64,000 bases of DNA from Flavobacteriales bacterium (lineage in GTDB: Bacteria; Bacteroidota; Bacteroidia; Flavobacteriales_D; CAJJDF01): positions 1-64,000 of the forward strand of contig JABAYJ010000001.1 of the NCBI GenBank assembly GCA_018609055.1. Direction: 5' to 3'. Under the pieces are notes generated by a model. The model saw only the letters and a list, made by a program, of their open reading frames with translations. It ran no database searches and was not told the origin of the DNA. Positions 25,291-36,000 of the stretch are shown one piece after another. The stretch's first letter is position 1, and every line of letters begins with the position of its first letter. The position numbers and the translations under genes are program-made.

Positions 25291-28200
25291 AGTATCTCTG
25301 ATACTAAAGTTATCTACGAAAAAGTCAACTCCTTCGTTTCCTATGTTTGATAAACCATAGAATCCAAATTTCACAAATCCACTCGTGTTTCTCATTGTAT
25401 AAATAATATGAGTTCCAGTAGTAGATGGCTCATTACTTGTATCCCACTGCATAATTATGTCAGCCTTTTTCCAAGTAACTCCTCCATCATATGATGCTAC
25501 TAAAGCAACTGTATCATCAGCTCCAAATCCGTTTATTGCAGGGTTAGAGTTGAAATCATCTGTTAAAGCAACATCAAATTCAATTATCCTTGCAACATTA
25601 GGGTTTGGACCAAAATCAAAAGCTGGTGATAATAACCATCCTTCTCTTTGTCCAAAGGCAGAGATATTAAATCTTGCTGCTCCATTAAACCCAATATTTC
25701 CAAATCCATCTGGCTCCCAGTTAGATTCAGTCATAGAAGTTAATCCTCCTGATGTAGTAAGAGTTCCTATTGCTTCTTCCCAACATTGTGGTGTAATATC
25801 TGAAGGAAATTGTGATTGGTACGTAGTGAAATCCTCAAAATATGGAAGTTTAACTCCTGAAGGACACCCTGTAGAACCACAAAATGGTCCGGACCATGCA
25901 CTCGTATCTCCATTTGTACAAATCGCTTTCACCCAGAAACAATATTCTGTTAATGAATTTAATCCATTAACTATTTGTAGATTATTTGTTGTAGTTACGG
26001 TATCTCCTCCAGCAGTGTTTGTAGTTGGATCATATCCAGTTGGGCCATAAGCTGTAAAGAAACTCACTTGGCTTGTATCAATATTCCAACCTAATCTTAT
26101 TGTAGTTGAATCTTGACCAGGATTAAGCACTGTTACAAATGGTGCTTTTTCACATGTAGGAATAACCTCAAAACAGAATTCATCAATACTCATAGATTTA
26201 AATGTAGCTGTTGCAGGGTATAAAAAAGCAACATGTCTATCAGTTCCTGTATACGTATCAAATGCTATTCTGTAAAATTGGTATGCAGTTGTTACACCCT
26301 TAATTGTGTCCCATGGAGTAAATGTTCCTGGGTTAGTAGGGTCAGACATTGTTCCAATAATCATTGTAGTATCAGGATTAAATGATCCTTGTAACCAGAA
26401 ACTAGCTCTGTGAGTTCCTGCTCCTAGTGCAGTCATTTCAGGAGAGACTAAAATCATAGTTGCATTAGCATCACTACCAGAATTCATTCTTACCATGTTA
26501 GTTCCTTGGTAAGCACCAAATGTGTTGATTCCTATAGTAGAAGAACCAGTAGTTGATAAGAAACTTGACCAACAGATTGGTAATTCACCAGCTGAGTAAT
26601 TCTCAAATCCTTCACATAAGTCAACAACAGGTGCACAATCAGTACAAAATCTTGTTGGCCCTATCCATAAACTTGAATCACCAGCTCCACAAATACTCAT
26701 TAAGTATACATCATAGCAAGTACTATTTACTAGACCATTAATTACAGCAGGATTTGTAGCTGAAGAAACCTGAGTTCCTGTTCCTCTTGTAAATCCTGGA
26801 GCTCCATATTCAAGAATCCAAGAAATATCATTAGAACCATTTGTCCAACTTAAGTTAGCTGTTGTTTGTGTTGCACTATCAAATGTTAATTTTAATGGTC
26901 TAGGACAAGTAGGCACTTGAACAACAGCAAAATTATCTACAAACGCATCATTATCTTCATTAGAGATAGAAGACTCAGCATACAATCCAAATCTTACTTG
27001 ACCTGTATAACCTGCTGCTGTTAAATCATAATAGAAGTAATCACCTGCAAAAGAAGGCATATTAGCAGTATCCCAAATTTCAAGGATATTAGTATCAGAC
27101 CAAGTTACTCCGTTATCTGGAGAAATAACTAATACTAATTTATCATCTGATCCCATAAGTCCTCCCTGACCTGTTGGAGCAGAAGCATTAAAATAATCTG
27201 TGATAGCTACATCAAATTCTACCTGGTAAGGAATAGATCCATTTCCTAAATCAATAGATGGAGATAATAACCATTCGTATTTATTAGTTGACCAAATATT
27301 CATGGATGCTGAAAGAGTATTTTGTCCATTATTAGCAAAATTTGCTCTGTTACCCCAACCAGAAGTTCCAACAGTTAATGTTGAAGCTACGGTAAGAACT
27401 CCTGTGGCTTCATCCCAGCAAGTAGGATTGTTATTAAACGTGTAAGTTGAAAAATCCTCTAGATATGGAGGTGTATAAAAAGAACATGGTGTTGTAAAAG
27501 TATAAGGACCAACCCATACACTTGTGTCACCAATCTTACATATACTTCTTACATATACATCGTATGATGTTGATGCACTTAGCCCTCCAAAGTTTGTTGA
27601 ATCATTATTATCATTTATAATTGTTCCAGTTCCTAAAGTAAAACCTTGACTACCATATTGTACTTGATATATACTATCTCTTCCAAAGTCAACCCAGCTT
27701 AATCCAACGGAGTCAAAAAACAACAAGTAATGAGACAATGAAGTTGGTTCTGGACAACTTGGAACTTTTTCAATTTCCATATTATCAATAAATAAATCTG
27801 GACCAAATCCTGAAACTCCAATAAATCGCACTAGAACGTTTTGATTCATATAAGTTGCAGAATCCAAATAAACTACTTCATTTACAAAAGAACCTGGTGC
27901 AGTACTTGCCGCCCCGTCATTAGAATTAAAACTTGGGCCTTTGTCCCCATATACTTTAACCCATGTTGAAGAAGTGTCAATTTTAACCTGAACTTCTAAT
28001 GAATCTAATGGATAAGATGCGTTATATAAGTGTGACCAATCAAATTTCAATCTTGATACGTCATTAACGTGAATAGGCTGTGATGTCATGTGAAAGTCAC
28101 CTGAACTTATTCCCCAAAAGTTTGCTTCAGCAATACCTGGAGGAGTCGATCCAAAAGGAGTGTATGAATTCCATTGATTTACACCACCGTTAAGATCCCA

Positions 28201-29880
28201 ACATATTGGAGGCCAAGTATTGAAATCCATTAAGTAAGGTATCGTATCATTAATACATACAGTTGTAAACGATATTGGTCCAATCCATTTAGAAGTATCT
28301 CCAACAGTACAAATACTTCTTAAATAAAGATCGTAAATCGTACCTGGAATTAATCCTCCAATTCCCGTGGTTCCACTAGAAGTATCAGTTTTCATTGTTC
28401 CAGTTCCTAAAGCAAAACCTGAATTACCATATTGCACTTGCCATGTACTATCGAACAATCCATTTACCCATGCAAATCTTGCGGAATCGGAAAGAACAAA
28501 TAGATTAGAGAGTAAAGAAGGCTTAGGACATGTAGGTATTTTTTCAATATTAACATTATCAACAAATAAATCTGGTCCATAATCTGAAACTCCAACAAAT
28601 CTTAATAACACATTTTGCCCTACATAAGTAGCAGAATCTAAATTAATTATCTCTTCTTTAAATGAACCTGGAACTGTATTCCCAGCACCATCATTAGATT
28701 CTAATCCCGGTCCTGAAGCACCCCATAATTCAACCCAAGTAGTAGAAGTATCAATTCTTAATTCCACTCTCATTGAGTCTCCAGGATAAAAAGTACTATA
28801 TAAGTGAGACCACTCAAAAGTTACTCTTGCTCTCTCAGAGATATGAACTGGCAATGAAGTCATAAAATAAATTCCTGTTGAATTACTCCAAAAATTTGCT
28901 TCTGCTACTCCAGTTGTAGCGGCATAAGGCGCCCATGAAGCACTACCACCAGTCAAGTCCCAACATAAAGGAGCCCAAGAGTTATAATCCATTAAATAAG
29001 GAATTGTATCAGAAGTACAATTTGTTAAGAAAGTATAAGGTCCAGCCCAAGCTGATGTATCAGAACCTGTACAATATCCTCTTACATAAAATGAATATTG
29101 AGTTGCAGGAGATAATCCAGTTAAATTTAATGAATCCACTGTTACGTTGGTATAAGTACCTGTTCCTAATGCAAATCCTACTGTACCGGTTTCTATACTC
29201 CAAGTAGTACTTCCAGCTGGTCCAGCATTCCATCTAGCCGTAGCAGATATTGCTGTTACAGCAGTTGCAGTTAACGAAACTGGTGGTCTACAAAGGGTAA
29301 ACTCTCTTACACTAATATCATCTAATGCTAAATCTTGATAAAAAGCAGACCCAGATGTGGTAGCACCAGGCTCTGCTCTAAACCTAACTACAATATTATT
29401 TGAGACTGGCACATATGCAGCCAAATTGTAATAATGCTCTGACCAAATTCCTAAATTATCTTGTTGAAGTGTGTCAATTGTTGCCCAAACTGTATCGTTA
29501 TAAACTTCAACATACACTTGGTTCAAAGGACTTAGCGGGTTAGCGCCTAGGTGATTATTAAACCAAAAATTAAGTTCTGGAATAGTTAAAGCAGCTACAT
29601 CAATTGTATCTGATTCTAATATTACACCTGCATCTGTACCCGAAAAATCCATCCAAGCAAATGTACTTCCTGGATTTCCAGTATGATCAGTAATGTTTGA
29701 AGCATTATACCCCATTATACCAGTAAAAATCCATGGACCACCAGTAGTATTACTTTGATTCCATGTTGCTGGAGTAGAAGTTGTGTTAAATTGCTCTACA
29801 AATGGAGCTGTTAACTGTGAATATCCACTAAAGTTTATGAAAACAAGCATTAACGAGACTAAAAAGTAATTTTTTTTCAT
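25015..29880 (-). CDS. Giant modular surface protein, Fn3 / choice-of-anchor J modules, T9SS-sorted
   Basis: A 1621-residue exported protein with a signal peptide (MKKNYFLVSLMLVFINFSGYS). Alternating modules follow: jelly-roll MAM/choice-of-anchor J-like domains (the first about residues 23-195) and fibronectin type III domains starting near residues 196, 448, 707, 989 and 1242. Each Fn3 opens with a Cys-Pro pair or CRPP, has a VQYG or LEYG strand, and ends TSxWxGPYTF with a Cys. The final ~80 residues from 1541 are a T9SS type A sorting domain (FKVYPNPNNGEFTIQ, KLMDIQGRVVYDS, AGVYLLLLQ). The role is probably adhesion or surface-layer formation; no enzyme motif is seen. About 630 C-terminal residues are homologous to the next giant protein. 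Confidence 0.87.
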   Translation of the reverse strand: MKKNYFLVSLMLVFINFSGYSQLTAPFVEQFNTTSTPATWNQSNTTGGPWIFTGIMGYNASNITDHTGNPGSTFAWMDFSGTDAGVILESDTIDVAALTIPELNFWFNNHLGANPLSPLNQVYVEVYNDTVWATIDTLQQDNLGIWSEHYYNLAAYVPVSNNIVVRFRAEPGATTSGSAFYQDLALDDISVREFTLCRPPVSLTATAVTAISATARWNAGPAGSTTWSIETGTVGFALGTGTYTNVTVDSLNLTGLSPATQYSFYVRGYCTGSDTSAWAGPYTFLTNCTSDTIPYLMDYNSWAPLCWDLTGGSASWAPYAATTGVAEANFWSNSTGIYFMTSLPVHISERARVTFEWSHLYSTFYPGDSMRVELRIDTSTTWVELWGASGPGLESNDGAGNTVPGSFKEEIINLDSATYVGQNVLLRFVGVSDYGPDLFVDNVNIEKIPTCPKPSLLSNLFVLSDSARFAWVNGLFDSTWQVQYGNSGFALGTGTMKTDTSSGTTGIGGLIPGTIYDLYLRSICTVGDTSKWIGPISFTTVCINDTIPYLMDFNTWPPICWDLNGGVNQWNSYTPFGSTPPGIAEANFWGISSGDFHMTSQPIHVNDVSRLKFDWSHLYNASYPLDSLEVQVKIDTSSTWVKVYGDKGPSFNSNDGAASTAPGSFVNEVVYLDSATYMNQNVLVRFIGVSGFGPDLFIDNMEIEKVPSCPEPTSLSHYLLFFDSVGLSWVDFGRDSIYQVQYGSQGFTLGTGTIINDNNDSTNFGGLSASTSYDVYVRSICKIGDTSVWVGPYTFTTPCSFYTPPYLEDFSTYTFNNNPTCWDEATGVLTVASTLTVGTSGWGNRANFANNGQNTLSASMNIWSTNKYEWLLSPSIDLGNGSIPYQVEFDVAITDYFNASAPTGQGGLMGSDDKLVLVISPDNGVTWSDTNILEIWDTANMPSFAGDYFYYDLTAAGYTGQVRFGLYAESSISNEDNDAFVDNFAVVQVPTCPRPLKLTFDSATQTTANLSWTNGSNDISWILEYGAPGFTRGTGTQVSSATNPAVINGLVNSTCYDVYLMSICGAGDSSLWIGPTRFCTDCAPVVDLCEGFENYSAGELPICWSSFLSTTGSSTIGINTFGAYQGTNMVRMNSGSDANATMILVSPEMTALGAGTHRASFWLQGSFNPDTTMIIGTMSDPTNPGTFTPWDTIKGVTTAYQFYRIAFDTYTGTDRHVAFLYPATATFKSMSIDEFCFEVIPTCEKAPFVTVLNPGQDSTTIRLGWNIDTSQVSFFTAYGPTGYDPTTNTAGGDTVTTTNNLQIVNGLNSLTEYCFWVKAICTNGDTSAWSGPFCGSTGCPSGVKLPYFEDFTTYQSQFPSDITPQCWEEAIGTLTTSGGLTSMTESNWEPDGFGNIGFNGAARFNISAFGQREGWLLSPAFDFGPNPNVARIIEFDVALTDDFNSNPAINGFGADDTVALVASYDGGVTWKKADIIMQWDTSNEPSTTGTHIIYTMRNTSGFVKFGFYGLSNIGNEGVDFFVDNFSIRDTTWVGIDEVSFNNSFKVYPNPNNGEFTIQNIGDAQQSSVKLMDIQGRVVYDSEYYFNENGMKQIRVGKLNAGVYLLLLQSDGKLEQHRIVIQ

Positions 29881-30033
29881 GTTGTATTTTTTGTATTGAG
29901 TTATTTAAAGTCAACCAAGTTAATGAATAAATTTTAATTCGACAACAAAATGTTTAACTGTTAAAAAATAAAACAACTCCTATATTTCAACACAAAATCA
30001 AGAATAATATCTAATAATGAATCAATTCCAAAA

Positions 30034-30065
30034 AAAAGCCTCCTTGAACATTCAAGGAGGCTTTT
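30034..30065. terminator. Terminator after the 1887-residue surface protein gene
   Basis: Inverted repeat with arms aaaagcctccttgaa and ttcaaggaggctttt around a two-base loop, with an A-run on the left that becomes a T-run on the minus strand. It separates the two giant genes, which are therefore probably transcribed independently. Confidence 0.86.
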
Positions 30066-30090
30066 GTAATTAATATGTTTTAGTTAAAAC

Positions 30091-30366
30091 TTACTGAATC
30101 ACTATTCTGTGTTGCTCTAGCTTACCATCACTTTGTAATAGTAGTAAGTATACACCTGCATTAAGCTTTCCAACTTTGATTTGCTTCGTTCCATTCTCGT
30201 TAAAGTAGTACTTACTGTCGTAAACTACTCTTCCCTGAATATCCATAAGCTTTACACTAGATTGTTGTGCATCTCCAATGTTCTGGATTGTAAACTCTCC
30301 ATTGTTTGGATTAGGATAAACCTTGAAACTATTGTTAAAGCTAATTTCATCAACTCCTAAATAAGT
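30091..30366 (-). repeat. Sorting-domain repeat, copy B (pairs with 25015-25290)
   Basis: Second copy of the near-identical 3' sequence that encodes the T9SS sorting domain. A looser similarity, clear at protein level, extends upstream to about 31980 and matches 25290-26912. Confidence 0.85.
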
Positions 30367-33300
30367 AGTATCTCTTATCTGGAAGTTATCAAAACTAAAG
30401 TCATTAGACTGGTTTGATATTGTTGACGCTCCATAGAATCCAAATGTTACATATCCTGAAGTGTTTTTCATTTCAAGAATAACATGACTTGGAACATTAG
30501 TTGGCTCATTTGAAGTATCCCACTGCATGATAATATCTGCTTTTTTCCATGACACACCTTTGTTGTAAGATACAACTAATGCTACAGTATCATCAGGTCC
30601 AAATCCAGATGGTAATCCTGTACCAAATGCTTGAGTAAATGCTACATCAAATTCAATAATTCTAGCAACATTAGGATTAGGTCCAAAGTTAAACGTTGGT
30701 GATATTAACCACTCGTTTCTATTTGTAAATGCAACATTCATTCTTGCTGCTCCTGTTGTTCCATTATTTGCCAATCCGTCTGGCTCCCATAAACTTTCTC
30801 CTGGGGCTAAAAACGATGGTGCTGCTCCTAAAACTCCATTTGCTTCACTCCAACATTGTGGTGTAATATCTTCTGGGAAAGCACTTGCATAATTTGCAAA
30901 ATCTTGGAAGTAAGGTACAGCAACTCCATCAGGACATCCTGTAGAACCACAGTGTGGTCCTGACCATGCACTTGTATCTCCATTAGTACATATTGCTTTT
31001 ACCCAGAAACAGTATTCTGTTAATGATTTTAATCCAGTAACAATTTGAAGGTTAAATGGAGTAGTAACCGTATCTCCTCCAGCAGTATTAGTAATTGGGT
31101 CGTATCCAGAAGGTCCATATGCAGTAATGAAACTTGTTTGACTAGTATCTAGGTTCCAACCTACTCTCAATGTAGTAGAATCTTGACCAGGATTTAAGAC
31201 AGTTACAACTGGTGCTTTTTCACACGATGGTAAAACTTCCCAACAAAAATCATCTATGTATACATTATCATAAGTTGCTCCTGGAGCCCATAAGAAAGCT
31301 ATATAAGTGTCTGTTCCTGTATAACCAGTAAAATCTACTTTGAAATTAGTATACGACCCCGTATTTAATCCTTGCAGAGTTTGGAAAGGTGTAAATGTTC
31401 CTGGATTAGTAGGATTTGTCATTGTTCCAATTGTTACTGTTGTATCTCCTCTCATCCAGAAATTCGCTCTATGCGTTCCTACTGATAACGTACTTACCTC
31501 TGGTGCTATCAACATCATTGTTGCATTTGCATCATTTTGGTTGTACATCCTTACACAGTTCGTTCCGCTATTTGCATTGAATCCATAAGTTTGAATATAG
31601 GCAGCTGTTGCTGTTGTGTTAATAAAACTTGTCCAACATAGTGGTAACGATCCTACACTTGCTGATTCAAAATCAGTACAGTAATCTGGTAAAGGTGCAC
31701 AATCAGTACAGATTGTTGTTGGTCCTTGCCATACACTTGTATCTCCAACTGAACATATACTTCTTACCCAAAACTGGTAACATGTAGATGGTGTAAGTCC
31801 TGTAACGTTTACTGGGTTAGTTGTTGAACTAACTATTGTTCCTGTTCCTAAGGTAAATCCAGCTGGTCCGTACTGAAGTTCCCAACTTACATCATTTGGT
31901 CCATTTGTCCAAGTTACGTTAATGTTGGTTGTCCCTGATGTTCCTGCTTGGATTGAATATGGGCTTGGACAAGATGGAATCATGTACTCATCTGCTCCAA
32001 TGTCATATCCTGTTGATGGAGATAATGGTCTTACATCACCATCAATATCATCCATAATTCCTAATGTTGCATCTCCATTATCGTAAGCTATTGCTCCTAA
32101 TAAGTGAAGGTCATCTCCTGCTACAAATCCAGGGTTACCATATAAACTATTACTATCTAATAAACTTCCTGCTTGGTGTAGAGTTAAGTTAGCATATGTT
32201 TGATTGTTATATCTAAATGGTGTTGTTCCTGAAGAACTATACACATTATAATCTAAGTGAGAAAGGAAAGTTGTGTTAGATGCTCCTGCTGTTGCATCTA
32301 AAGCAAATCCACCTGCACTGTTTACAAATATATTATTTCTAATGTCTACGTTTCCGTATAATGTAGAAGTTGAACCAGTTAAATACAATGCTCTTGTATT
32401 GGTTGGCGAACCACTTCTTACGTGAATAGAGTTATGATAAATCTTAGTGTTTAATGCATAATTCACATACATCCCATATGCTGATCCAGTCGCAGTTTGA
32501 TTTGCAGAAAGAACGATCATGTTATTTGACACTTCATTGCTTGTTCCTGCATACCTTCCTACCATTATTCCGTAGTTAGTTGATGTCGAAGTCATTTCAA
32601 TATCATTTCTCTTTACTGTTGAATTATCTATGTAATAAGATAAAATTGCATAACCAAAAGATGTTGATCCTGCAGCTTGCTTGATCAAGTTATCCTCAAT
32701 TGTTACCGTATCTTGGTAGTAGAAGTAAGTACCATAAGATCTAAATCCTAATACTTTATTATTAGTAAAAGTTAAGTTATTCTCTTTGGTTGTAGTTCCA
32801 CCACCCCACCAGTAAACTCCGTAAGATCCACCATTAATGGTGTTGTTGTCAATTGTTACATTATTTGACAAGTTTGATGCTCCAGACTGGTTGTAAATAG
32901 CTGCTGCTAAACTAGAAGTAGAATTTGTATTTCCATTAATCTCACAATTCTTAATTGTAATGTTATTGGCTGTTGTTGGGAAATAGAATCCATAAGCATA
33001 AGTAGCACCTGTTGGATTAATTGTTAAACTATCAATGATGATATTCTCAACTCCATCAAATCTTACAACATAATTATTTAAAGTTGCATTTGCACTATAA
33101 GTCATTATTGCTGCTGCTGTATTTGTTGGGTCAGCTTTAAATGTAACTGTGTTTACTGGACTAGATCCAATAATGCTAGTAAGATTTACTTGCTCCGTAT
33201 AAGTCCCTTGATTTACATGAAATGTAGTAGGTCCTGATACTCCACAAATATTCAGTGCATTCATTGCATCTGCAAAAGAATTATAGTTAATTCCTCCTGT

Positions 33301-35754
33301 TGGAATTGTATTATCAATGGTATATAATCCATTTAGTGAAGACACACATCTTGTGGTAAATGTATAAGGTCCCATCCATAAAGAAGTATCTCCAATACCA
33401 CAAATACCTTTTATATACACATCATAAGTTGTAACTGGAGTTAATCCAGAAATTGTAGTAGTATCGTTACTTGGCTGAGAAGATGTTCCAGCTCCAGCTG
33501 TATATCCTGTAGGTCCATATTCTACTATCCACCCTGTATCATTTGCTCCAGGAATCCAAGTTATATCACCTGATGTTGCTGTTAAGTTAAATGAAGTTGT
33601 TCCATATCCTACTGGACATGTTGGCGGAATGTATTCATCAGCTCCAATATCGTATCCAGTTGAAGGTAATATTGGTCTAGCATCTCCATCGATATCTACC
33701 ATTACTCCTACATTGGCTCCAGCATCTGCTGCAACTCCTCCTTGTAAGTGTAAGTCTGTTGATGAGAAAAAACCTGGAACTGCATTGATACTATTTGAAT
33801 CTAACCCTGTTGCTGTTGTCCAAGCTGCTAGAGTATTATTTGCTCCATTTAAACTTAAGATGTTTCCACTTGAAGCAGTATAAATATTATAATCCATTCC
33901 TGTTAAGAAACCTGTAGTTGCTCCTGAATTAACATAAGCAGCAACTCCTAATCCAGAGTTAGCAAAAACGTTATTTTTAATATCTACGTCTCCATATAGT
34001 GTTGATGTACTTCCTAATACATATATTCCTCTACCTCCTGTTGCGCTTCCTCCTGTACAATTTATAGAGTTATGGTAAAAATTAATATGTTGCCCATACC
34101 CTAAATATACTCCGTAAGTAGTTGCTGTAGATGATGGCGAAGTCGAAATCATGTTATTCTGAATTTCAGACTTATTAGTAGCTGAACCATGAGCACGGTA
34201 TAAATACATTCCATAGTTTGTTCCTGTTCCTGTTAAAGTTACCTGGTTAGCTTTAATCTTCACACTGTCATTATAATATACATATAATCCATAAGAAGTA
34301 GAAGTTGCTGCTGGCATTTGCTCTATAATATTGTTTTCAACTATTCCACCACCTTGGTAATAGAACATCATTCCATATATTCTCCAGTTCTTGATTTCAT
34401 TACCTTTAATTACGTTTCCTATTTCTTTGGTAGTTGTGTTTCCACCATACCAATACATACCATAGTATCCATAATTAAGTACATTGTTTTCAATAGTACA
34501 ATGCTCAACATTCACACCTGTTTCATTACGGATAGGAATACTTAATGAACTTGTAGATGTTGAACTTGCATTAATCTCACAGTTTTTAACCGTTACATTT
34601 TCCGCACTGGTAAATCTTACTGCATAAGCATAAGTTGCTCCTGTTGCAGTAATAGTTAAACTATCAAAAGTTACGTACTCAGCTCCACTAAATTGAAGAA
34701 CATAGTTATTTGCTGAACCTGAAGCAAATGTTAATATGGCTGCTGCTGTGTTAGCAGGGTCAGGCTGAAAAGTAATTGTATTTGTAGATGAAGCACCATT
34801 TGTCAACCCTAAGTCAACTTGTTCATTATAAGTACCTTGTCTTACATTGAAAACAATAGGTCCACAAATTCCTATTGTATTTAAATCTGCAATTGCTAAA
34901 GCGAAAGTAGTATAGTCAGGAGTTGTTCCTCCAATTGTATAAACCCCCGTTAAAGAAGGTTTAATAGCTGCAGAAGTTGAGTCGTTATTTGCTGTTGTGT
35001 CAATAACACCATTTGGCATTGTTGTCCAAACTATAAAGTTTTCTGTTGCCCCAGCAGTAAAGGTATGAGCTCCTAGGCTAACAATTGCCGAACTTGAACC
35101 AGTTCCTGCTGCAGTATCCAATAATGTTTTTAAATGAATAGGTGTTTGAAGTGTACCATTTTTTGACCAGTTAACCCATACCGAATCAATCTGATTTGTT
35201 CCGTAGTTATTAACCTGCACTTTTACCGTGTCTGTTCCTGGACAAATAATAGTTGGTGTGATCGAATTTGCACCAGCATCATTTGGACCTGTTGCAAATG
35301 GATAAGACAATCTTCCTGTTACACAAAATGAACTAGAAGAAAGACAAGCAGTTAAACCTGAATTTACAGAAGGATCTGCAACTGCTGTAATATTAATTTG
35401 ATTTCCTGTTGCTGCCCATGCATTAATGGTAGCCATTGGAATAGTATAAGTAACAGAGTCAATTCCTGTACATTGAGTAACAAAAGCCGAAGTCCCTAAG
35501 GCAGGACCTGCTTCTCCGTTAAATGTAAGTATTTCACCTCCACTATTTAAATCACCTCTATAGATGATAGTTAATGTTCCATTTCCATTTGCATTTGGAA
35601 AAGTTCCAGTAAAGGCCATAGTTTCAGTACCTCCAGTGGTTGGATTACATTGTTGAGCTAACTGAACTTTGTAGCCTTGAGCATAAGTATTTGTACTAAA
35701 AAGCATTAAAAACGACATTGATAGCAGTGCCAACATTGAGTAAATTTTCTTCAT
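30091..35754 (-). CDS. Giant surface protein with two beta-helix blocks, Fn3 modules and T9SS sorting domain
   Basis: An 1887-residue exported protein. I take the ATG at 35754, which puts the signal peptide (MKKIYSMLALLSMSFLMLFS, ending TYAQ) at the N-terminus; a frame-open start 57 bases upstream would precede it with 19 non-signal residues. Modules in order: an N-terminal beta region to ~285; a right-handed parallel beta-helix (~285-705) rich in Asn-ladder motifs such as VTVKNCEINAS and IENNVL; Fn3 (~711-800); a second beta-helix (~811-1255); Fn3 (~1258); an anchor-J-like domain; Fn3 (~1508); a second anchor-J-like domain; and a T9SS type A sorting domain (from ~1808). Each beta-helix block closes with GYDIGADEY. 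Beta-helices suggest polysaccharide binding or cleavage, but no lyase catalytic set is evident. Confidence 0.87.
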   Translation of the reverse strand: MKKIYSMLALLSMSFLMLFSTNTYAQGYKVQLAQQCNPTTGGTETMAFTGTFPNANGNGTLTIIYRGDLNSGGEILTFNGEAGPALGTSAFVTQCTGIDSVTYTIPMATINAWAATGNQINITAVADPSVNSGLTACLSSSSFCVTGRLSYPFATGPNDAGANSITPTIICPGTDTVKVQVNNYGTNQIDSVWVNWSKNGTLQTPIHLKTLLDTAAGTGSSSAIVSLGAHTFTAGATENFIVWTTMPNGVIDTTANNDSTSAAIKPSLTGVYTIGGTTPDYTTFALAIADLNTIGICGPIVFNVRQGTYNEQVDLGLTNGASSTNTITFQPDPANTAAAILTFASGSANNYVLQFSGAEYVTFDSLTITATGATYAYAVRFTSAENVTVKNCEINASSTSTSSLSIPIRNETGVNVEHCTIENNVLNYGYYGMYWYGGNTTTKEIGNVIKGNEIKNWRIYGMMFYYQGGGIVENNIIEQMPAATSTSYGLYVYYNDSVKIKANQVTLTGTGTNYGMYLYRAHGSATNKSEIQNNMISTSPSSTATTYGVYLGYGQHINFYHNSINCTGGSATGGRGIYVLGSTSTLYGDVDIKNNVFANSGLGVAAYVNSGATTGFLTGMDYNIYTASSGNILSLNGANNTLAAWTTATGLDSNSINAVPGFFSSTDLHLQGGVAADAGANVGVMVDIDGDARPILPSTGYDIGADEYIPPTCPVGYGTTSFNLTATSGDITWIPGANDTGWIVEYGPTGYTAGAGTSSQPSNDTTTISGLTPVTTYDVYIKGICGIGDTSLWMGPYTFTTRCVSSLNGLYTIDNTIPTGGINYNSFADAMNALNICGVSGPTTFHVNQGTYTEQVNLTSIIGSSPVNTVTFKADPTNTAAAIMTYSANATLNNYVVRFDGVENIIIDSLTINPTGATYAYGFYFPTTANNITIKNCEINGNTNSTSSLAAAIYNQSGASNLSNNVTIDNNTINGGSYGVYWWGGGTTTKENNLTFTNNKVLGFRSYGTYFYYQDTVTIEDNLIKQAAGSTSFGYAILSYYIDNSTVKRNDIEMTSTSTNYGIMVGRYAGTSNEVSNNMIVLSANQTATGSAYGMYVNYALNTKIYHNSIHVRSGSPTNTRALYLTGSTSTLYGNVDIRNNIFVNSAGGFALDATAGASNTTFLSHLDYNVYSSSGTTPFRYNNQTYANLTLHQAGSLLDSNSLYGNPGFVAGDDLHLLGAIAYDNGDATLGIMDDIDGDVRPLSPSTGYDIGADEYMIPSCPSPYSIQAGTSGTTNINVTWTNGPNDVSWELQYGPAGFTLGTGTIVSSTTNPVNVTGLTPSTCYQFWVRSICSVGDTSVWQGPTTICTDCAPLPDYCTDFESASVGSLPLCWTSFINTTATAAYIQTYGFNANSGTNCVRMYNQNDANATMMLIAPEVSTLSVGTHRANFWMRGDTTVTIGTMTNPTNPGTFTPFQTLQGLNTGSYTNFKVDFTGYTGTDTYIAFLWAPGATYDNVYIDDFCWEVLPSCEKAPVVTVLNPGQDSTTLRVGWNLDTSQTSFITAYGPSGYDPITNTAGGDTVTTPFNLQIVTGLKSLTEYCFWVKAICTNGDTSAWSGPHCGSTGCPDGVAVPYFQDFANYASAFPEDITPQCWSEANGVLGAAPSFLAPGESLWEPDGLANNGTTGAARMNVAFTNRNEWLISPTFNFGPNPNVARIIEFDVAFTQAFGTGLPSGFGPDDTVALVVSYNKGVSWKKADIIMQWDTSNEPTNVPSHVILEMKNTSGYVTFGFYGASTISNQSNDFSFDNFQIRDTTYLGVDEISFNNSFKVYPNPNNGEFTIQNIGDAQQSSVKLMDIQGRVVYDSKYYFNENGTKQIKVGKLNAGVYLLLLQSDGKLEQHRIVIQ
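31990..34950 (-). repeat. Duplicated beta-helix module inside the 1887-residue protein
   Basis: Two tandem protein-level copies, encoded at about 33640-34950 and 31990-33320. Each opens with a YTI-G/D-T-P strand and a NICG or IGICG helix-cap segment. Each continues with TYNEQV/TYTEQV, INASSTSTSS / INGNTNSTSS, TSTLYGDVDIKNN / TSTLYGNVDIRNN, and ends RPLSPSTGYDIGADEY or a close variant. Fn3 modules follow each copy. This indicates internal duplication of a whole helix domain. Confidence 0.8.
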
Positions 35755-36000
35755 TGTATAGTATTTATTGGTTAAAATTGAGTTGTAATTTCTCGAAAAT
35801 AAGAAAATCAATTAGATTTGTCAAGCATTTTGGTTATTAAATGTTATTTTATACAGTGATGGGATTATTTTAACAAAAAATAATAGATATGTTTAAATAA
35901 AAACGTCTAAATCACTTATTCCTAAGTGATTATTTAGAAATTTAAAATCTCAAGTATAATTTGAATAAGACTTTTAGCCTAAAATAATGGTCGTAATACC

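Noticed and set aside
25457..26050. 197-residue plus-strand frame inside the 1621-residue surface protein gene
   Set aside because: Shadow of the coding strand's repeated Fn3 modules. No domain, and composition follows the reverse complement.
35755..35811. Upstream extension of the 1887-residue protein (19 extra residues)
   Set aside because: It would place the signal peptide internally; the ATG at 35754 gives a standard Sec signal.
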